Source: Auricularia sp. M13
Lineage: Eukaryota > Basidiomycota > Agaricomycetes > Auriculariales > Auriculariaceae
Length of the DNA: 64,000 nucleotides
Direction: 5' to 3'
Assembly: GCA_037042915.1 (NCBI GenBank)
Contig: CM073193.1
Coordinates: 4,526,001-4,590,000 of the forward strand
Shown: positions 24,035-34,618 of the stretch, one piece after another
How the letters are laid out: every line of letters begins with the position of its first letter
Numbering within the stretch: the first letter of the stretch is position 1
Program-made: the position numbers and the translations under genes
Notes under the pieces: generated by a model
Database searches by the model: none
What the model saw: the letters and a program-made list of their open reading frames with translations, nothing else
Told to the model about the DNA's origin: nothing

Positions 24035-27000
24035 ATGTCGAGCGATGCTGCGATGCTTCCAGTGGACGTCGTCAAGCTGCAGGCGGCGGTTGATGGCCTC
24101 CAAAAAATTGCTCAAGTGCGCGCAGCCGTGCAGCCTCTGGGCGTCCTGACGGAACACCCAGAAGATGAAACGCCGCAAGAAGGAATATTGCGAATTGGCC
24201 AAGGCAGCGGATAGTATTCAGAGGGCCGTGGCCACCAGCTGCAAGCGCAAGGCCATGGTCAATCTTCCACTCTTCGCGCAGCCAGTCGTCGACATCGCGA
24301 CAAGGTGAGCATTGCAACATTCTTCTAGCAAACGGCCCTTAACTTGTGATGTACAGAGTACTAGCGCAATGCGCGGCTCATATGGAAGAAACGGAGCTGA
24401 ATGGCGTGCCGCTTTTCAGGAGGTTCAAGCTGAAGGAAATGCGAGAGGACTGCATGAAAGCTATCGAGGCGTTTCGGTACATTCTCCAGGTGGGAGCTTT
24501 CGCCTGCGTCCGACCAGGCCGTTGAAAATCGTTATTAGATCGACGATGGACACAGCTTGCTCATAGAGAGCGATGGTGACATCAAGTTTCCTCAGCCGCC
24601 AGGTTGGGAGGCAGATAACTCGGAGCTTGGGTAGGTCGTGTCGCACTGCTGGCGTGGCCATGTCATTTCTGATGGTGCGTGCGTCAGGAAACGGATTTCG
24701 TCGTGGGATACAATATGGAACGGTATCAAGGTGCTGCTAGCCGGAACGGTGAACGCAACGGACGGCGCTCGAATCGCAATGGGACCGGAACCGATCAAGG
24801 CAATTGTCCAAACTGTTATTCAGCTATTGAAGCACGTTGAGGTACGCACGTTGCGCGATGGACGATGAATTCAGGCCAATGCACATGAACAGGACTACCA
24901 TGCGTCGAAAGAGAGCGTTGAGCAGTTGCAGGCGACAATCGAGATATATTGGGCTGTAGTGTTGGAGAATTACGTTTCCAGTGGCGGCGCCTGTGATGCA
25001 TTGGACGAGCGTGTTCTGGGCTTCCTGAGGTCTGTATATTCGTTCAGTGGTATCGGAGGAGAGCGGTTGCTGATATCTGGTTGTAAAAGACTGCTGCAGC
25101 GTACTGTGATACGTCTATATCTTCTCCGAGCTACACCGTGGCTTAAACGCTTCATTGCGGTCCCGACTACCAACGATCTCATTGCCACTGAGAAACGCGC
25201 ATTGGAGGAAGCCAAAAATGCCATCACTGTACGTTCTCTTCTTTCCTTCCCATTGATTAGATTAAACATGCCCTGCAGATGGCGTTGGGGTTTCTACCAA
25301 TGCTGGCGTCCGCGAAAATAGGCTGGAAATTGTACGGGGTTACAACCAGGTTGAGGGTGTCGGCGAGTTGGTGCGGGGGGTTGCTGGCATGTTTCAGAAG
25401 GCCAGAGGTACGTTCCCACGGCGTCTTTGTCGTGACCGTCTCATAGAATCATGCATGCGTAGACCGGGACAAGTTGGAACGATGGCTGGCCGTCGGACGG
25501 AATGTGGACGACAGGCAGCGCGAGCTTCAGGCCATGGCCACAGCCAGCCCTGACTGGTTCTTCGACGAAACATTTGACCAGTGGAAGAATGCGGAGAAGG
25601 GTTCATCGATGGGCGTGTACTGGATTTCATCTGATCGTACGTGTCTTTAGTCAATTCGTGATCATGTCGACTCACGATCATGGCCGCGTAGCTGGCAGTG
25701 GGAAGAGTGTGCTTCTGTGAGTTCCTCGGCCGTCTCATGGATTGAGCTCATCACTCTTTACTCAAGCTCGGCGGTCGTTCAGCATTTGCCGCCGGAAGAG
25801 CGCGTCTTTTTCCACTTTGACATGCGCAACGGACAGCCTACGCTGAGAGACTTCTTGGCTGCAGTGGTTCTTCAGCTCGGGCATCGCTTAGGTGGATATC
25901 CTTCTGCACTCATCAACGCTTGCGAGAAAGGTTACGAGCAGACGGCGTCCGAAGAGATTCTTCGCGATGCCGCGACAGAGATGCTTAGTTCAGCGCCAAT
26001 GATTCTAGCCATCGATGCACTCGACGAGTGTCCAAAGCTTCTCGACAGATGGAAATCTGTACAATCGCTCCTGGACGCGTTGAGAGGCACCGGTGCTCGT
26101 ATCATCGTTACCAGTCGCCGGGAAAACTATCAATTGGTCCAATACCTGACGAACAATGCTGGTCATTGCTTACATCTGAACGCCAGCGCCCATCACCATG
26201 TTCTCCTTGAGGAGTACATCGATTCACGGCTTGCAGAGTTACTGTGGTCTGCCGAACAGAAGGTCAAGGTGGCAAACATTCTCAAAGCGAAGTCGGAGGG
26301 CATGTGAGTTATAGATTGGCTCCGAATGTCGCACTTACGTCAGTTAGGTTCCTCTGGGTCTCTCTTCATCTTAACCGCATGCGGTTCGCCTCGCCAGAAC
26401 TTGTCGAGGACATGCTGCATGAGATACCCGAGTCACTCGATGATACATATCGCACGATCATCGAAAACTTCAGCTCATCGCCAGCCGTCATCAACTCAGT
26501 GTCTCATGTTCTACAATGCTTGGCTCTATCTCTCGAAAATCTATCTCCTCGCCAAGTCGCGGAGTTGCTTGTCGCCTTCCAGTTTCCGCGTATTGGCAAA
26601 TTACCCCAAACGAACCCGCCGTACCAGCGGCTCATCCTCCCAGTCGTCCCGTGCAATATTACGGAGGCGGAGACTTTCGTTCTGTCTCGCCTACCAGGCC
26701 TACTTCGCATTACGGAAGACAAAGACGGTAGAAAGGTTGTTCGTTTCATTCACCTCTCTGTCGTCGAGTACCTCCAATCAGCAGGGTGTCACTCCCGGAC
26801 CCGATCCCTCGTCCACCTATACGCGTTCAATCTCGGCATGGCCCATATGACATGGCTTCGCATTTGTTTGACCGTTCTTGAGAACGGCATATCCTTCGAC
26901 CTCACGGCGTACGCCAAACGCGCATGGGTTCATCACATCCATTCCCTCGTTGACATCGACAGCGACGAAGATATCTTGTTGGATTATCTCACTCCCGCGC

Positions 27001-28867
27001 CGGCCACGCTCAAAGACTTGTTCAGCTTCGAATGTGATGATGAATCAAGCTGCTTTGCCCTGGCTTGCCATGGCGGTCAGATATCCTTTGTTGCATGGTT
27101 TCTTGCCCACGGCGCAGAGATTACCAACAGCCCCGTGACCTTTTGGAAAAAGTCCCCGCTCATGATGGCTGTTAGTTCGTCGGGTGCACAGAGGTTGTCG
27201 AACTGCTCATTCGCCACGGCGCCTCTCTTGCCGTGGCAACTATGATGGTTGGACAGCGCTGCTCCTCGCTGCCTTTCATGGGAAACACCGACGTATGTTG
27301 TTTACTCTTGGACAACGGCTCCAGACGTCCTGCACTCGAATTCTCGGGCATAACAGCACTGCATTTGCAGCTTCCGAAGGGCATCTTGAAGTAGCCCGTT
27401 TACTTCTTGACCGCCAGGCGTCATCACATCATGCGACGAAGGTCGGATGGACGGCGCTGCTTTGCGCTGCAGCTGGGGGCCACTACGAGCTGTGTTCCCT
27501 CCTCTTGGACAAGGGCTCTGATGTCCTGCACTCGGTTTCTTGGGGCAGTACAGCACTGCATATTGCAGCTTCCCGTGGACATTTTAAGGTAGCTCGTTTA
27601 CTTCTTGACCGCCAGGCATCTGTCACAGCGCGTGACGAGAATGGATGGACGGCGCTGCTTTGGGCTGCACTTGGGGGACACCGCGACCTGTGTTCCCTCC
27701 TCTTGGACAAGGGCTCTGACATCCTGCACACGGATTCTTGGGGCAGTACAGCACTGCATCTTGCAGCTTCCCGTGGACATTTTAAGGTAGCTCGTTTACT
27801 TCTTGACCGCCATGCGTCTATCACAGCACGCGACGACAGCGGATGGACGGCGCTGCTTGGCGCTGCAGCTGGGGGCCACTACGAGCTGTGTTCCCTCCTC
27901 TTGGACAAGGGCTCTGACATCATGCACACGAGTCTTCGGGGAGACACGGCGCTGCATCTTGCAGCTTCCCGAGGGCATCTTGAGGTAGCCCGTTTACTTC
28001 TTGACCGCCATGCGTCTATCACGGCACGCGACGAGACCGGATGGACGGCGCTGCTTTGCGCTGCAGCTGGGGGCCACTACGAGCTGTGTTCCCTCCTCTT
28101 GGACAAGGGCTCTGACATCATGCACACGGGTCGTGGGGGCATCAGGGCGCTGCATATTGCAGCTTCACTTGGGCATCTTGAGGTAGCTCGTTTACTTCTT
28201 GACCGCCAGGCGTCTATCACAGCACACAACGAGACCGGATGGACGGCGCTGCTTTGCGCTGCATATGGGGGACACCCCGACCTATGTTCCCTCCTCTTGG
28301 ACAAGGGCTCTGACATCATGCACTCGGATCTTGAGGGTAGCACGGCACTGCATCTTGCAGCTTCCGAAGGGCATCTTGAAGTAGCTCGTTTGCTTCTTGA
28401 CCGCCATGCGTCTATCACGCACGACGACAGCGGATGGACGGCGCTGCTTTGCGCTGCATATGGGGGACACCCCGACCTATGTTCCCTCCTCTTGGACAAG
28501 GGCTCTGACATCATGCACACGGGTCTTTGGGGAGACACGGCGCTGCATCTTGCAGCTTCCGAAGGGCATCTTGAAGTAGCTTGTTTACTTCTTGACCGCC
28601 AGGCGTCTATCACGCGCGACGAACAACGGTCACACGCCGCGGGATAACGCAGAGCACGGGGGAGTGGATGAGCTTGTCGCGTTTTTTTCGAGCTGGGAGC
28701 AGCAAACCGCGGCGAGGCGAAGCCTGGACCTTCCGATAACCGTTCCGTCGGGGATGTTGGTACAGCAGTTGCGTAACTGTGAGTCGATTATATTGACTGG
28801 ACAAAGGCTTACAAGTTATAAACAGGACCCATTGCGACGCACCGTTGCTTTACCTGATATGATGTGA
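24035..28867 (+). CDS. NLR-like NACHT-ankyrin protein, with frameshifts (possible pseudogene)
   Basis: STAND-type intracellular receptor of the fungal NLR class. ATG 24035 begins a helical N-terminal region (KLQAAVDGLQKIAQVRA; KKEYCELAKAADSIQRA). A second helical block follows (WNGIKVLLAGTVNATDG...VQTVIQLLKHVE), resembling the MLKL/HeLo-like bundles of basidiomycete NLRs (inference). The linker EDRDKLERWLAVGRNVDDRQ leads into NACHT: Walker A DPGSGKSVLL, assembled across an intron (25636-25691), Walker B ILAIDALDECPK (about 26010) and sensor GARIIVTSRREN. The winged-helix-like segment RFIHLSVVEYLQSAG ends the ATPase module. Ankyrin repeats occupy 27050-28650. Indels break the frame near 25313, in the first ankyrin unit (27180-27365) and near 28612. 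Beyond the last one the natural continuation NNGHTPRDNAEHGGVDELVA reads in another frame to 28867. Either the gene is decaying or the sequence has errors. Confidence 0.8.
27247..28640 (+). repeat. Array of 198-bp ankyrin dyads, near-identical copies
   Basis: The unit marker GGATGGACGGCGCTGCTT begins at 27445, 27643, 27841, 28039, 28237 and 28432, a spacing of 198, 198, 198, 198 and 195 bases. A more diverged copy starts at 27247 (GGTTGGACAGCGCTGCT), also exactly 198 upstream. Each unit encodes two 33-residue ankyrin repeats: a GWTALLCAAAGGHYELCSLL type and a GDTALHLAASRGHLEVARLL type. By eye adjacent units differ at few positions, and variation is concentrated at the codons between DIMHT and TALH and around ASIT. 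The last full spacing lacks one codon. Confidence 0.9.
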
Positions 28868-29727
28868 TGCTATCCTTGAAGTTGTAGTGATATTCTTGTT
28901 GCTTTCAAAACAAAAACTCGTGTCATCTTTCGTTGTCGAGAGAAGCCGAATTGACCTTGAAAACTTTTCGAGACCAGTTATCGCGCTTTGGCGTCCGACT
29001 CCTCTATGCTGAATACGTGAGCGCAGCACGGTCACAACCACCACGTATGCAACCCAATTTTCCGCCGGATAAGCACCCCAGGTCCAGCGGAGACGCGACA
29101 CCCATTGCCGTGCTGCAGGGCCAGCTACCACCGTGTTCGAGTCGTGTCAAAACTGAAGAAGCACCGCGCACGCCGCAAACATGGAGTGGACTGGAGGATG
29201 GAGGTTCGCACAGATAGCACGAAAGCGAGACAACGCGCGGTACAGCTGCCCAGCTGCCTTCAGCACCACCTCGGCATATCATAGCGCAACAGTTGCAGCT
29301 CAGAATGCAAGGATCGCAGCAGCAATGCGAGAAGAGGATCTCCTGTCTTTTGCCTTGGACTCAGCGTGACGACCTCCGCAAAACCTGATGGTTTCCCGCA
29401 AGGCCGGCGTGTCCGACAATCCCGACTGCTGGGAGGATGCAGTTGAGTTTACGAGGTCGCAACGGACAAGACACTCTTGTGCACGCTGGAATGAACCAGG
29501 ATGGAAGAGTAGCATCCTCGGCAGCCAGTCTTGTAATGTAAGAGCAAAGCATCCATCATAGATTGTCGACTACCGCAGCGCCATTGTACACAACCGAGTG
29601 CGAGAGAGCCCAGAGGAAATGCAGGTCTTTTGCTGGTGTGTGCGCCATATGACATACAGGGGTTCATACGGACGGCATGCGACAGAGAAAGCGGGACAAC
29701 GTCTACGGCCACGGCCACACGGGGCGT
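28868..29727. other. No gene recognised
   Basis: Between the NLR 3' end and ribosomal protein S29. Open frames of up to about 95 codons exist on both strands (for example 28933-29217 plus, 29004-29282 minus), but none shows a domain or a convincing start. A 3' UTR of the S29 gene must lie at the right edge. Confidence 0.4.
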
Positions 29728-30009
29728 TCACCGGTTCTACAAGTCGAAAATGAGTATCAAGGTTCCTGCGAGGTCGGCTGGCGCGATGCGCACCTTGACG
29801 AAGCCGATGGCAGCGCTCTTTTCACGGAAGCACTGACGGCAGAGGTCGAGGCCGTACTTGCGGATGAGACCCGCCTGGTGGGCACAGAGGCGGCTACACG
29901 TGCGCGCAGTGAGCTTCACGGCCCTTGGATGGGCTGGCCGAGCGTACCATTGGCGCGAGCCCTTTCCGTACTTGCGCGGGCGCGAGAACCAGACAGCGTC
30001 GTGAGTCAT
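29728..30009 (-). CDS. RPS29: 40S ribosomal protein S29 (uS14)
   Basis: Small zinc-ribbon protein of the 40S head. ATG at 30009. Exon 1 reads [20 protein letters not shown] and splits a Cys codon. An intron of about 58 nt ends at GTGTAG, and exon 2 continues [19 protein letters not shown] then [16 protein letters not shown] second intron (about 57 nt) leads to a tiny last exon coding Asn-Arg-stop at 29728-29735. The two CxxC pairs (CRLC, CRQC) are the zinc ligands. Total 56 residues, exactly the usual S29 size. It is followed on the same strand, upstream, by the KGD2 gene. The ribosomal role is beyond doubt. Confidence 0.95.
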
Positions 30010-30590
30010 TTTTTGGGATGGCCTGTAAGAGACGCAAGACGGTGAGCGCTGCGCGCGGCGACGGCGACGGCGGCGGGCACGTACGGGTGAGGTGGCCGAA
30101 GTCTTGAGGATGCGGTTGATGCCGGCCGCGTTTGAGTTTTGCTACCGCTGTACAGTGAGTCGGAATCAATTGAATTTCCGCGCGTTTTGGCCCTACATAC
30201 ATTAGCCTGGGGTATGTCAATAGAAACATTCAAATTGCTCCTGCCATGTCTTGGATACAACTCTATGCCTCGGAGCACGATACGGGTCTGAGAGTGCCCT
30301 CCGTACCAGCCACTGAACAGCGTCATGACTCGGCCATAACACTCTTCCTTTTCTCGCAAAGCCCGCAAAATCCTGGAAACTCTGGGGAGCTCCGGAGATA
30401 AACAAAGCAGAACCACTGCGCAGTATCTCTAAAAACCCTGCGACTCTGACGCTGTGGGCGCCAGCCATTCTCAGCCACTGACACCATTCCGTGGATTGGC
30501 AAATTACAGTATGAAAAAAGAAGGTAGATTGTGATTGCAGCGGGAATAACGAAATGATGCGGGCGCGTGTTTCAAGGTGCAGCGGGGCGA
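30010..30590. other. Intergenic between KGD2 and RPS29 (both minus)
   Basis: 3' UTR of KGD2 and promoter of RPS29. No other gene seen; the minus frame that runs on from KGD2 in this stretch is a read-through of its last intron and UTR. Confidence 0.5.
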
Positions 30591-32352
30591 TCACGACGCA
30601 AGCAGCATCTTGCGCGGGTCCTCGATGTACTCCTTCACTCTCACTGCACGCACGCACGCTCATCAGCATCCCGCGGTAGCGCCATCGAAGATATGGAAAT
30701 AGCGCACCGAGGAAGGTGACGGCCTCGCGGCCGTCGAGCAGGCGGTGGTCGTATGTCAGCGCGACGACCATGATGGGCCGGATGACGATCTGGCCGTCCA
30801 CGACGACGGGACGCTCCTTGATCGAGTGCATGCCTAGGAGCCCTGGAGTCAGGGGGTACGACACGCTGATAGGAGGTGGAGGGACGCACCCAGCACGGCG
30901 GCCTGTGGCAGGTTGATGATGGGCGTGCCATAGAGCGAGCCAAAGACGCCGCCGTTCGAGCTGCGCAAAATGCATGAGCACAAGCCAGCAAAGTATGGCA
31001 GAGAGAGAAGGAAAGACGGACATGGTGAAGGTGCCGCCTGCCATGTCCTCGAGCGTGAGCTTGTTGTCGCGCGCCTTCTTGCCGAGCGCCGCAATCTCCC
31101 TCTCGATGCCGACGAAGCCGAGGCCCTCGGCGTTGCGCACGACGGGCGTGACGAGGCCCTTGGGCGTGGCGACGGCGACGGAGAGGTCGACGTAGTCGCG
31201 GTACACGATCTCGTCGCCCTCGATGCTCGCGTTCGCCGCGGGGATCTCCTGCAGCGCGAGCACGGCGGCGCGCGCGAAGGCGGACATGAAGCCGAGCTTG
31301 ACGTCGTGCTTCTTCGCGACCTCCTCCTTGTACCGCGAGCGCATCTCCATCAGCGACGACATGTCGATCTCGTTGAACGTCGTCAGCGACGCCGCGGCGT
31401 TCTGCGACTCCTTGAGGCGCTCGGCGATGCGCAACCGCATCCGGCTCATTTTCACCTAAGCAAGGTGTAAGCGCCCGTCTCTATATTCAGCGAATGGATT
31501 GCATACCCGTGTTTCCGAGCGGGAGCCGGGCAGAGAGGACGCCTGGGGCGGGGGTGCGGGTGTCGAGTCCGACTTGGATTTCGACGGCTTGTCGTCCTTG
31601 GGTTTCTCGGACGGCGCGGGTTTCGACTCCTGCTGGGGCTCAGGTTTCGACTCTTGCGGCTCCTTGCCCTGCTTCTGCTCCTTCTGCTCAGCAGGCGACT
31701 TCTCCTCGAACTCCTTCTGCTCCTCCTTTGCGCCCTCGGTCGGCTCGGGCTTCTTGTCCCCCTCCGGCTCTGCGACGGTGAGCATAACGCGGAGGTTGAG
31801 CGGGGCAGCTGGGACGTACTTGCGGGGGGCGCCTGGCCGCCCTCGCCCTCCTCGATGACAAAGAGGTCCTGGCCGACGGTGACGGTGTCCTCTTCCTTTG
31901 CGAGAAGCTCGGTGATGACGCCTGCCTGCGGCGCGTTGACTGACACGTCGATCTAATACAGCTCAGCATTCAATGAAAGCCCAAGCGTGCGGAGGCGCAT
32001 ACCTTGTCCGTCTCGATGGTGGCCACCTCCTCGTCCTGTTCCACGCGGTCGCCGACCTTTTTATTCCAGGTCTTGAGCGTGCCCTCGGAGATGGACTCTG
32101 CCATCTGCGGCACCTTGACCGTCTCGTCTAACCAGCGAGCATTTAGCTTCCACAATACGCTGCAAACGAGCAGCCACACCTAATCTGTGTGTTGTGTGGA
32201 ACTGTGCAGCTGCGCGCAAGAACGTCTGCCGCCTGCCCACGTCTCAGCGCTGCGTTCCAGGCGCAATAAAGCACAATTCAGACGCACTGGGACGCGGCCA
32301 GGGCGGTGGCCACCTGCCTGCGGCACACGGGTGCGAGTCTGCGCGTCCACAT
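30591..32352 (-). CDS. KGD2: Dihydrolipoyl succinyltransferase, E2 of 2-oxoglutarate dehydrogenase
   Basis: Mitochondrial core enzyme of the 2-oxoglutarate dehydrogenase complex, transferring succinyl from lipoyl-lysine to CoA. ATG 32352 starts an arginine-rich presequence ([20 protein letters not shown]). The lipoyl domain follows: [28 protein letters not shown] with the lipoylated Lys (about 32005), [17 protein letters not shown] and FVIEEGEG. A long Lys/Glu/Pro-rich linker (about 31785-31490) precedes the catalytic domain: [62 protein letters not shown], then [20 protein letters not shown], and the active-site motif [14 protein letters not shown] (about 30725). It ends [14 protein letters not shown]. 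No E3-binding domain, as in other eukaryotic KGD2. Introns interrupt the lipoyl domain, the GGTFTM-NGG junction and the last codons. The exact first-intron phase was not resolved. Confidence 0.92.
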
Positions 32353-32731
32353 GGTGTGTCGCTGAAACCGGGTTGGGTATGACGGTGATGATGAGGAACG
32401 GTCACGGAGTTGGCCGATTGACACTCTGCCAGCTGCTGCCAGCTCACATCCGTGCATCGTCTCCTTGTCGCCCTATGGCACACTTTTTGAAACTGGAGAT
32501 ACTGCTTACCTGGGACTCTGCGTTGCTGGGCTCATGTAGCATGCTGCGTCTAAATCGTTCGTATTAGGTCCTTGTGACAACGGCCTTTGCGCGAAACACA
32601 GCGATTCGCGGCTCAATAACTTGTACGAAGAGTGCCTGGCGATCCATGTGGGCTTGCACTGCCAGCATAAGGAATTTCCTTGTCATCATATCGAGGTCCC
32701 GCTGGTCAGTCACTCAGACTCTTCTCCCAAC
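32353..32731. other. Divergent promoter of KGD2 and the sphingolipid desaturase
   Basis: Shared 380-bp upstream region between the two start codons. The plus frame in front of the desaturase ATG has no alternative ATG and is treated as 5' UTR. Confidence 0.5.
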
Positions 32732-34402
32732 ATGGCTGCAATGGCGCCGTCTTCCACCGTTCAGCGAGTGCCGCCGCTGCCACTCTGGACGCGGGACGAC
32801 GTTGCGCGGCGCGTGCTCGACGGCGAGGTGCTCTTCATCCGCAACGGGCTCGTCGTGCGCGCGCCGCCCGGCTGGCTGGAGCGGCACCCGGGCGGCGACC
32901 TCGCCATCCTGCACTGCGTCGGGAAGGACGCGACGAATGAGACCGACGCCTTCCATGGGCCGCATATCCTCCCCATGCTGGACCGCTATGCCGTCGCGCG
33001 CGTTGAGCTGGACGATGACGAAGGCTGGCGTCCGCTCGTCCCCCCTATATCTTGCGGCTGGGTGCGGCGCCAGGGACGCTGGCATCGGGTTGCCACCGCG
33101 AAACGCGAGGGGACCGGAATCTTGCTGTTCTCTGACGCGGACACGAGCGCGCAGGAGGCGCCTATCCGGGAAGACTTGGAGCCTGCACCGTCGACGTTAG
33201 ACGCGCGAGCGCAACGCCGGCACATGCTTGCTTACCAGGAGCTCCACAAGAAAGTCTACGATGCGGGGCTCTACCAGACGGGCTACATCACGCGCTACGG
33301 TCCCGAGGTTGCGCGATACGTCCTCCTCGCGGTCCTCAGCGCGCTTTGCTACCGCCACGGCTGGTTCCTCACCAGCGCGCTGTTCCTCGGACTCTTCTGG
33401 CACCAGCTCACGCTGTGCGCGCACGACTTCGGGCATCTGGCCGTCACGCACGCCTGGTCGGTCGACCGCGCGATCGGCGTCTTCATCGCGAACGTGCTCG
33501 GCGGGCTCAGCATCAGCTGGTGGGTGAACAACCACAACATCCACCACCTCATCACAAACCACCCCTCGCACGACCCCGACATCGAGCACATGCCCTTCTT
33601 CGCGATCACCACCCACTTCCTGCGCAACCTGCACTCGACGTTCTATAGCTGGAATATGCGCTTCGACGCTGCGTCGAAGACGCTGCTCGCCGTGCAGCAC
33701 AGGCTGTTCTACATCGTCATGGCGCTGGCGCGCTTCAATCTCTACGCGCTGTCGTATCACTACCTATGGCGTGTGCGGCCAGCGCTCACGGGCCCTCGGG
33801 ACACCACCGCGAAGCGACGGGCGATTATTTGGTTCACAGAGGTATCCTGCATTGGCGTCTACTGGTACTGGTACGGCCGCGTGCTCGTCGGCACCGGGAG
33901 CTGGAAGACAGGCGTCTTGTACGCCCTCATCAGCCACGTCGCGGAAAGCCCGCTGCACCTCCAGGTGAGCTGCTACTTGCACGCACAGTCCGAGTCTGAC
34001 TCTTCCACCCAATCTGTGAAGATCAACATCGCGCACTTCAGCCGCCCGACAGACGACCTGGGCCCGCTGGAGTCGTTCCCGCACCGCCAGCTGCGCACGA
34101 CGGTCGACATCAAGTGCCCGCCGTACCTGGCCTTCACGCACGGCGGGCTCTTCCTCCAGGTCACGCACCACTTCTTCCCGCGGCTGCCGCGCCACAACCT
34201 CCGCGCGGCGTCGAAGCTCGTCAAGGAGTTCGCGCGCGAGCAGGGGCTCGAGTATGCGGAGTTCGGCACGTTCGCGGAGGGCAATTTGAGCGTGCTCAAT
34301 GTGCTGGCGGATGTTGCGCGCCATGTGACGCTCGTGCGCAAGGTCGCGCAGTCGGAGGTCGATGAGGCGCTTGCGAAAGTGCGGGCTGTTACCGTCGGAT
34401 AA
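32732..34402 (+). CDS. Cytochrome b5-fused delta-8 sphingolipid desaturase
   Basis: Membrane enzyme of the ER that introduces the delta-8 double bond into the long-chain base of fungal glucosylceramides. ATG chosen at 32732 (MAAMAPSSTVQRVPPLPLWT). The frame is open upstream, but only from a TTG. The N-terminal cytochrome b5 domain has the heme motif WLERHPGGDLAILHCVG. The desaturase domain carries His box 1 HDFGH, box 2 HNIHH followed by LITNHPSHDPDIEHMPFF, and box 3 QVTHHFFPRLPRHNLR, with Gln replacing the first His as in front-end desaturases. Several hydrophobic segments lie between the boxes. One intron (33964-34020, 57 nt, GTGAGC...GTGAAG) has a length divisible by three with no stop, so unspliced RNA would encode 19 extra residues. 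About 537 residues spliced. Confidence 0.92.
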   Translation: MAAMAPSSTVQRVPPLPLWTRDDVARRVLDGEVLFIRNGLVVRAPPGWLERHPGGDLAILHCVGKDATNETDAFHGPHILPMLDRYAVARVELDDDEGWRPLVPPISCGWVRRQGRWHRVATAKREGTGILLFSDADTSAQEAPIREDLEPAPSTLDARAQRRHMLAYQELHKKVYDAGLYQTGYITRYGPEVARYVLLAVLSALCYRHGWFLTSALFLGLFWHQLTLCAHDFGHLAVTHAWSVDRAIGVFIANVLGGLSISWWVNNHNIHHLITNHPSHDPDIEHMPFFAITTHFLRNLHSTFYSWNMRFDAASKTLLAVQHRLFYIVMALARFNLYALSYHYLWRVRPALTGPRDTTAKRRAIIWFTEVSCIGVYWYWYGRVLVGTGSWKTGVLYALISHVAESPLHLQVSCYLHAQSESDSSTQSVKINIAHFSRPTDDLGPLESFPHRQLRTTVDIKCPPYLAFTHGGLFLQVTHHFFPRLPRHNLRAASKLVKEFAREQGLEYAEFGTFAEGNLSVLNVLADVARHVTLVRKVAQSEVDEALAKVRAVTVG

Positions 34403-34618
34403 GTCTGACACCCTAATATAACACCTGATGATTCAGGTAGTTCATCGTCTTGCATCTAGCCACAGTCTACGATTACGGTGTCGTCATAGTCCTTGCTTAT
34501 GGCTATTGGCAAATACGAGGTGTCAGATGAGCCAACGGTACAAGTCATACGGAGTGCGGGCCCGCAACCCGGCGCAGTACTTAAGCAAGAAAACCACTGG
34601 AAGCGGATCGCGACAATC

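Noticed and set aside
27483-28613. Antisense frames in the ankyrin array coding Arg/Ser-rich repeats
   Set aside because: They repeat with the same 198-base period only because the sense repeat does; no independent features.
24035-28650. Reading the ankyrin array as a separate gene from the NACHT gene
   Set aside because: The frames differ, but the protein sense is continuous (SPLMMAVSS into TEVVELLIRHGASL), and the first repeat unit is explained by single-base indels against the exact 198-base periodicity.
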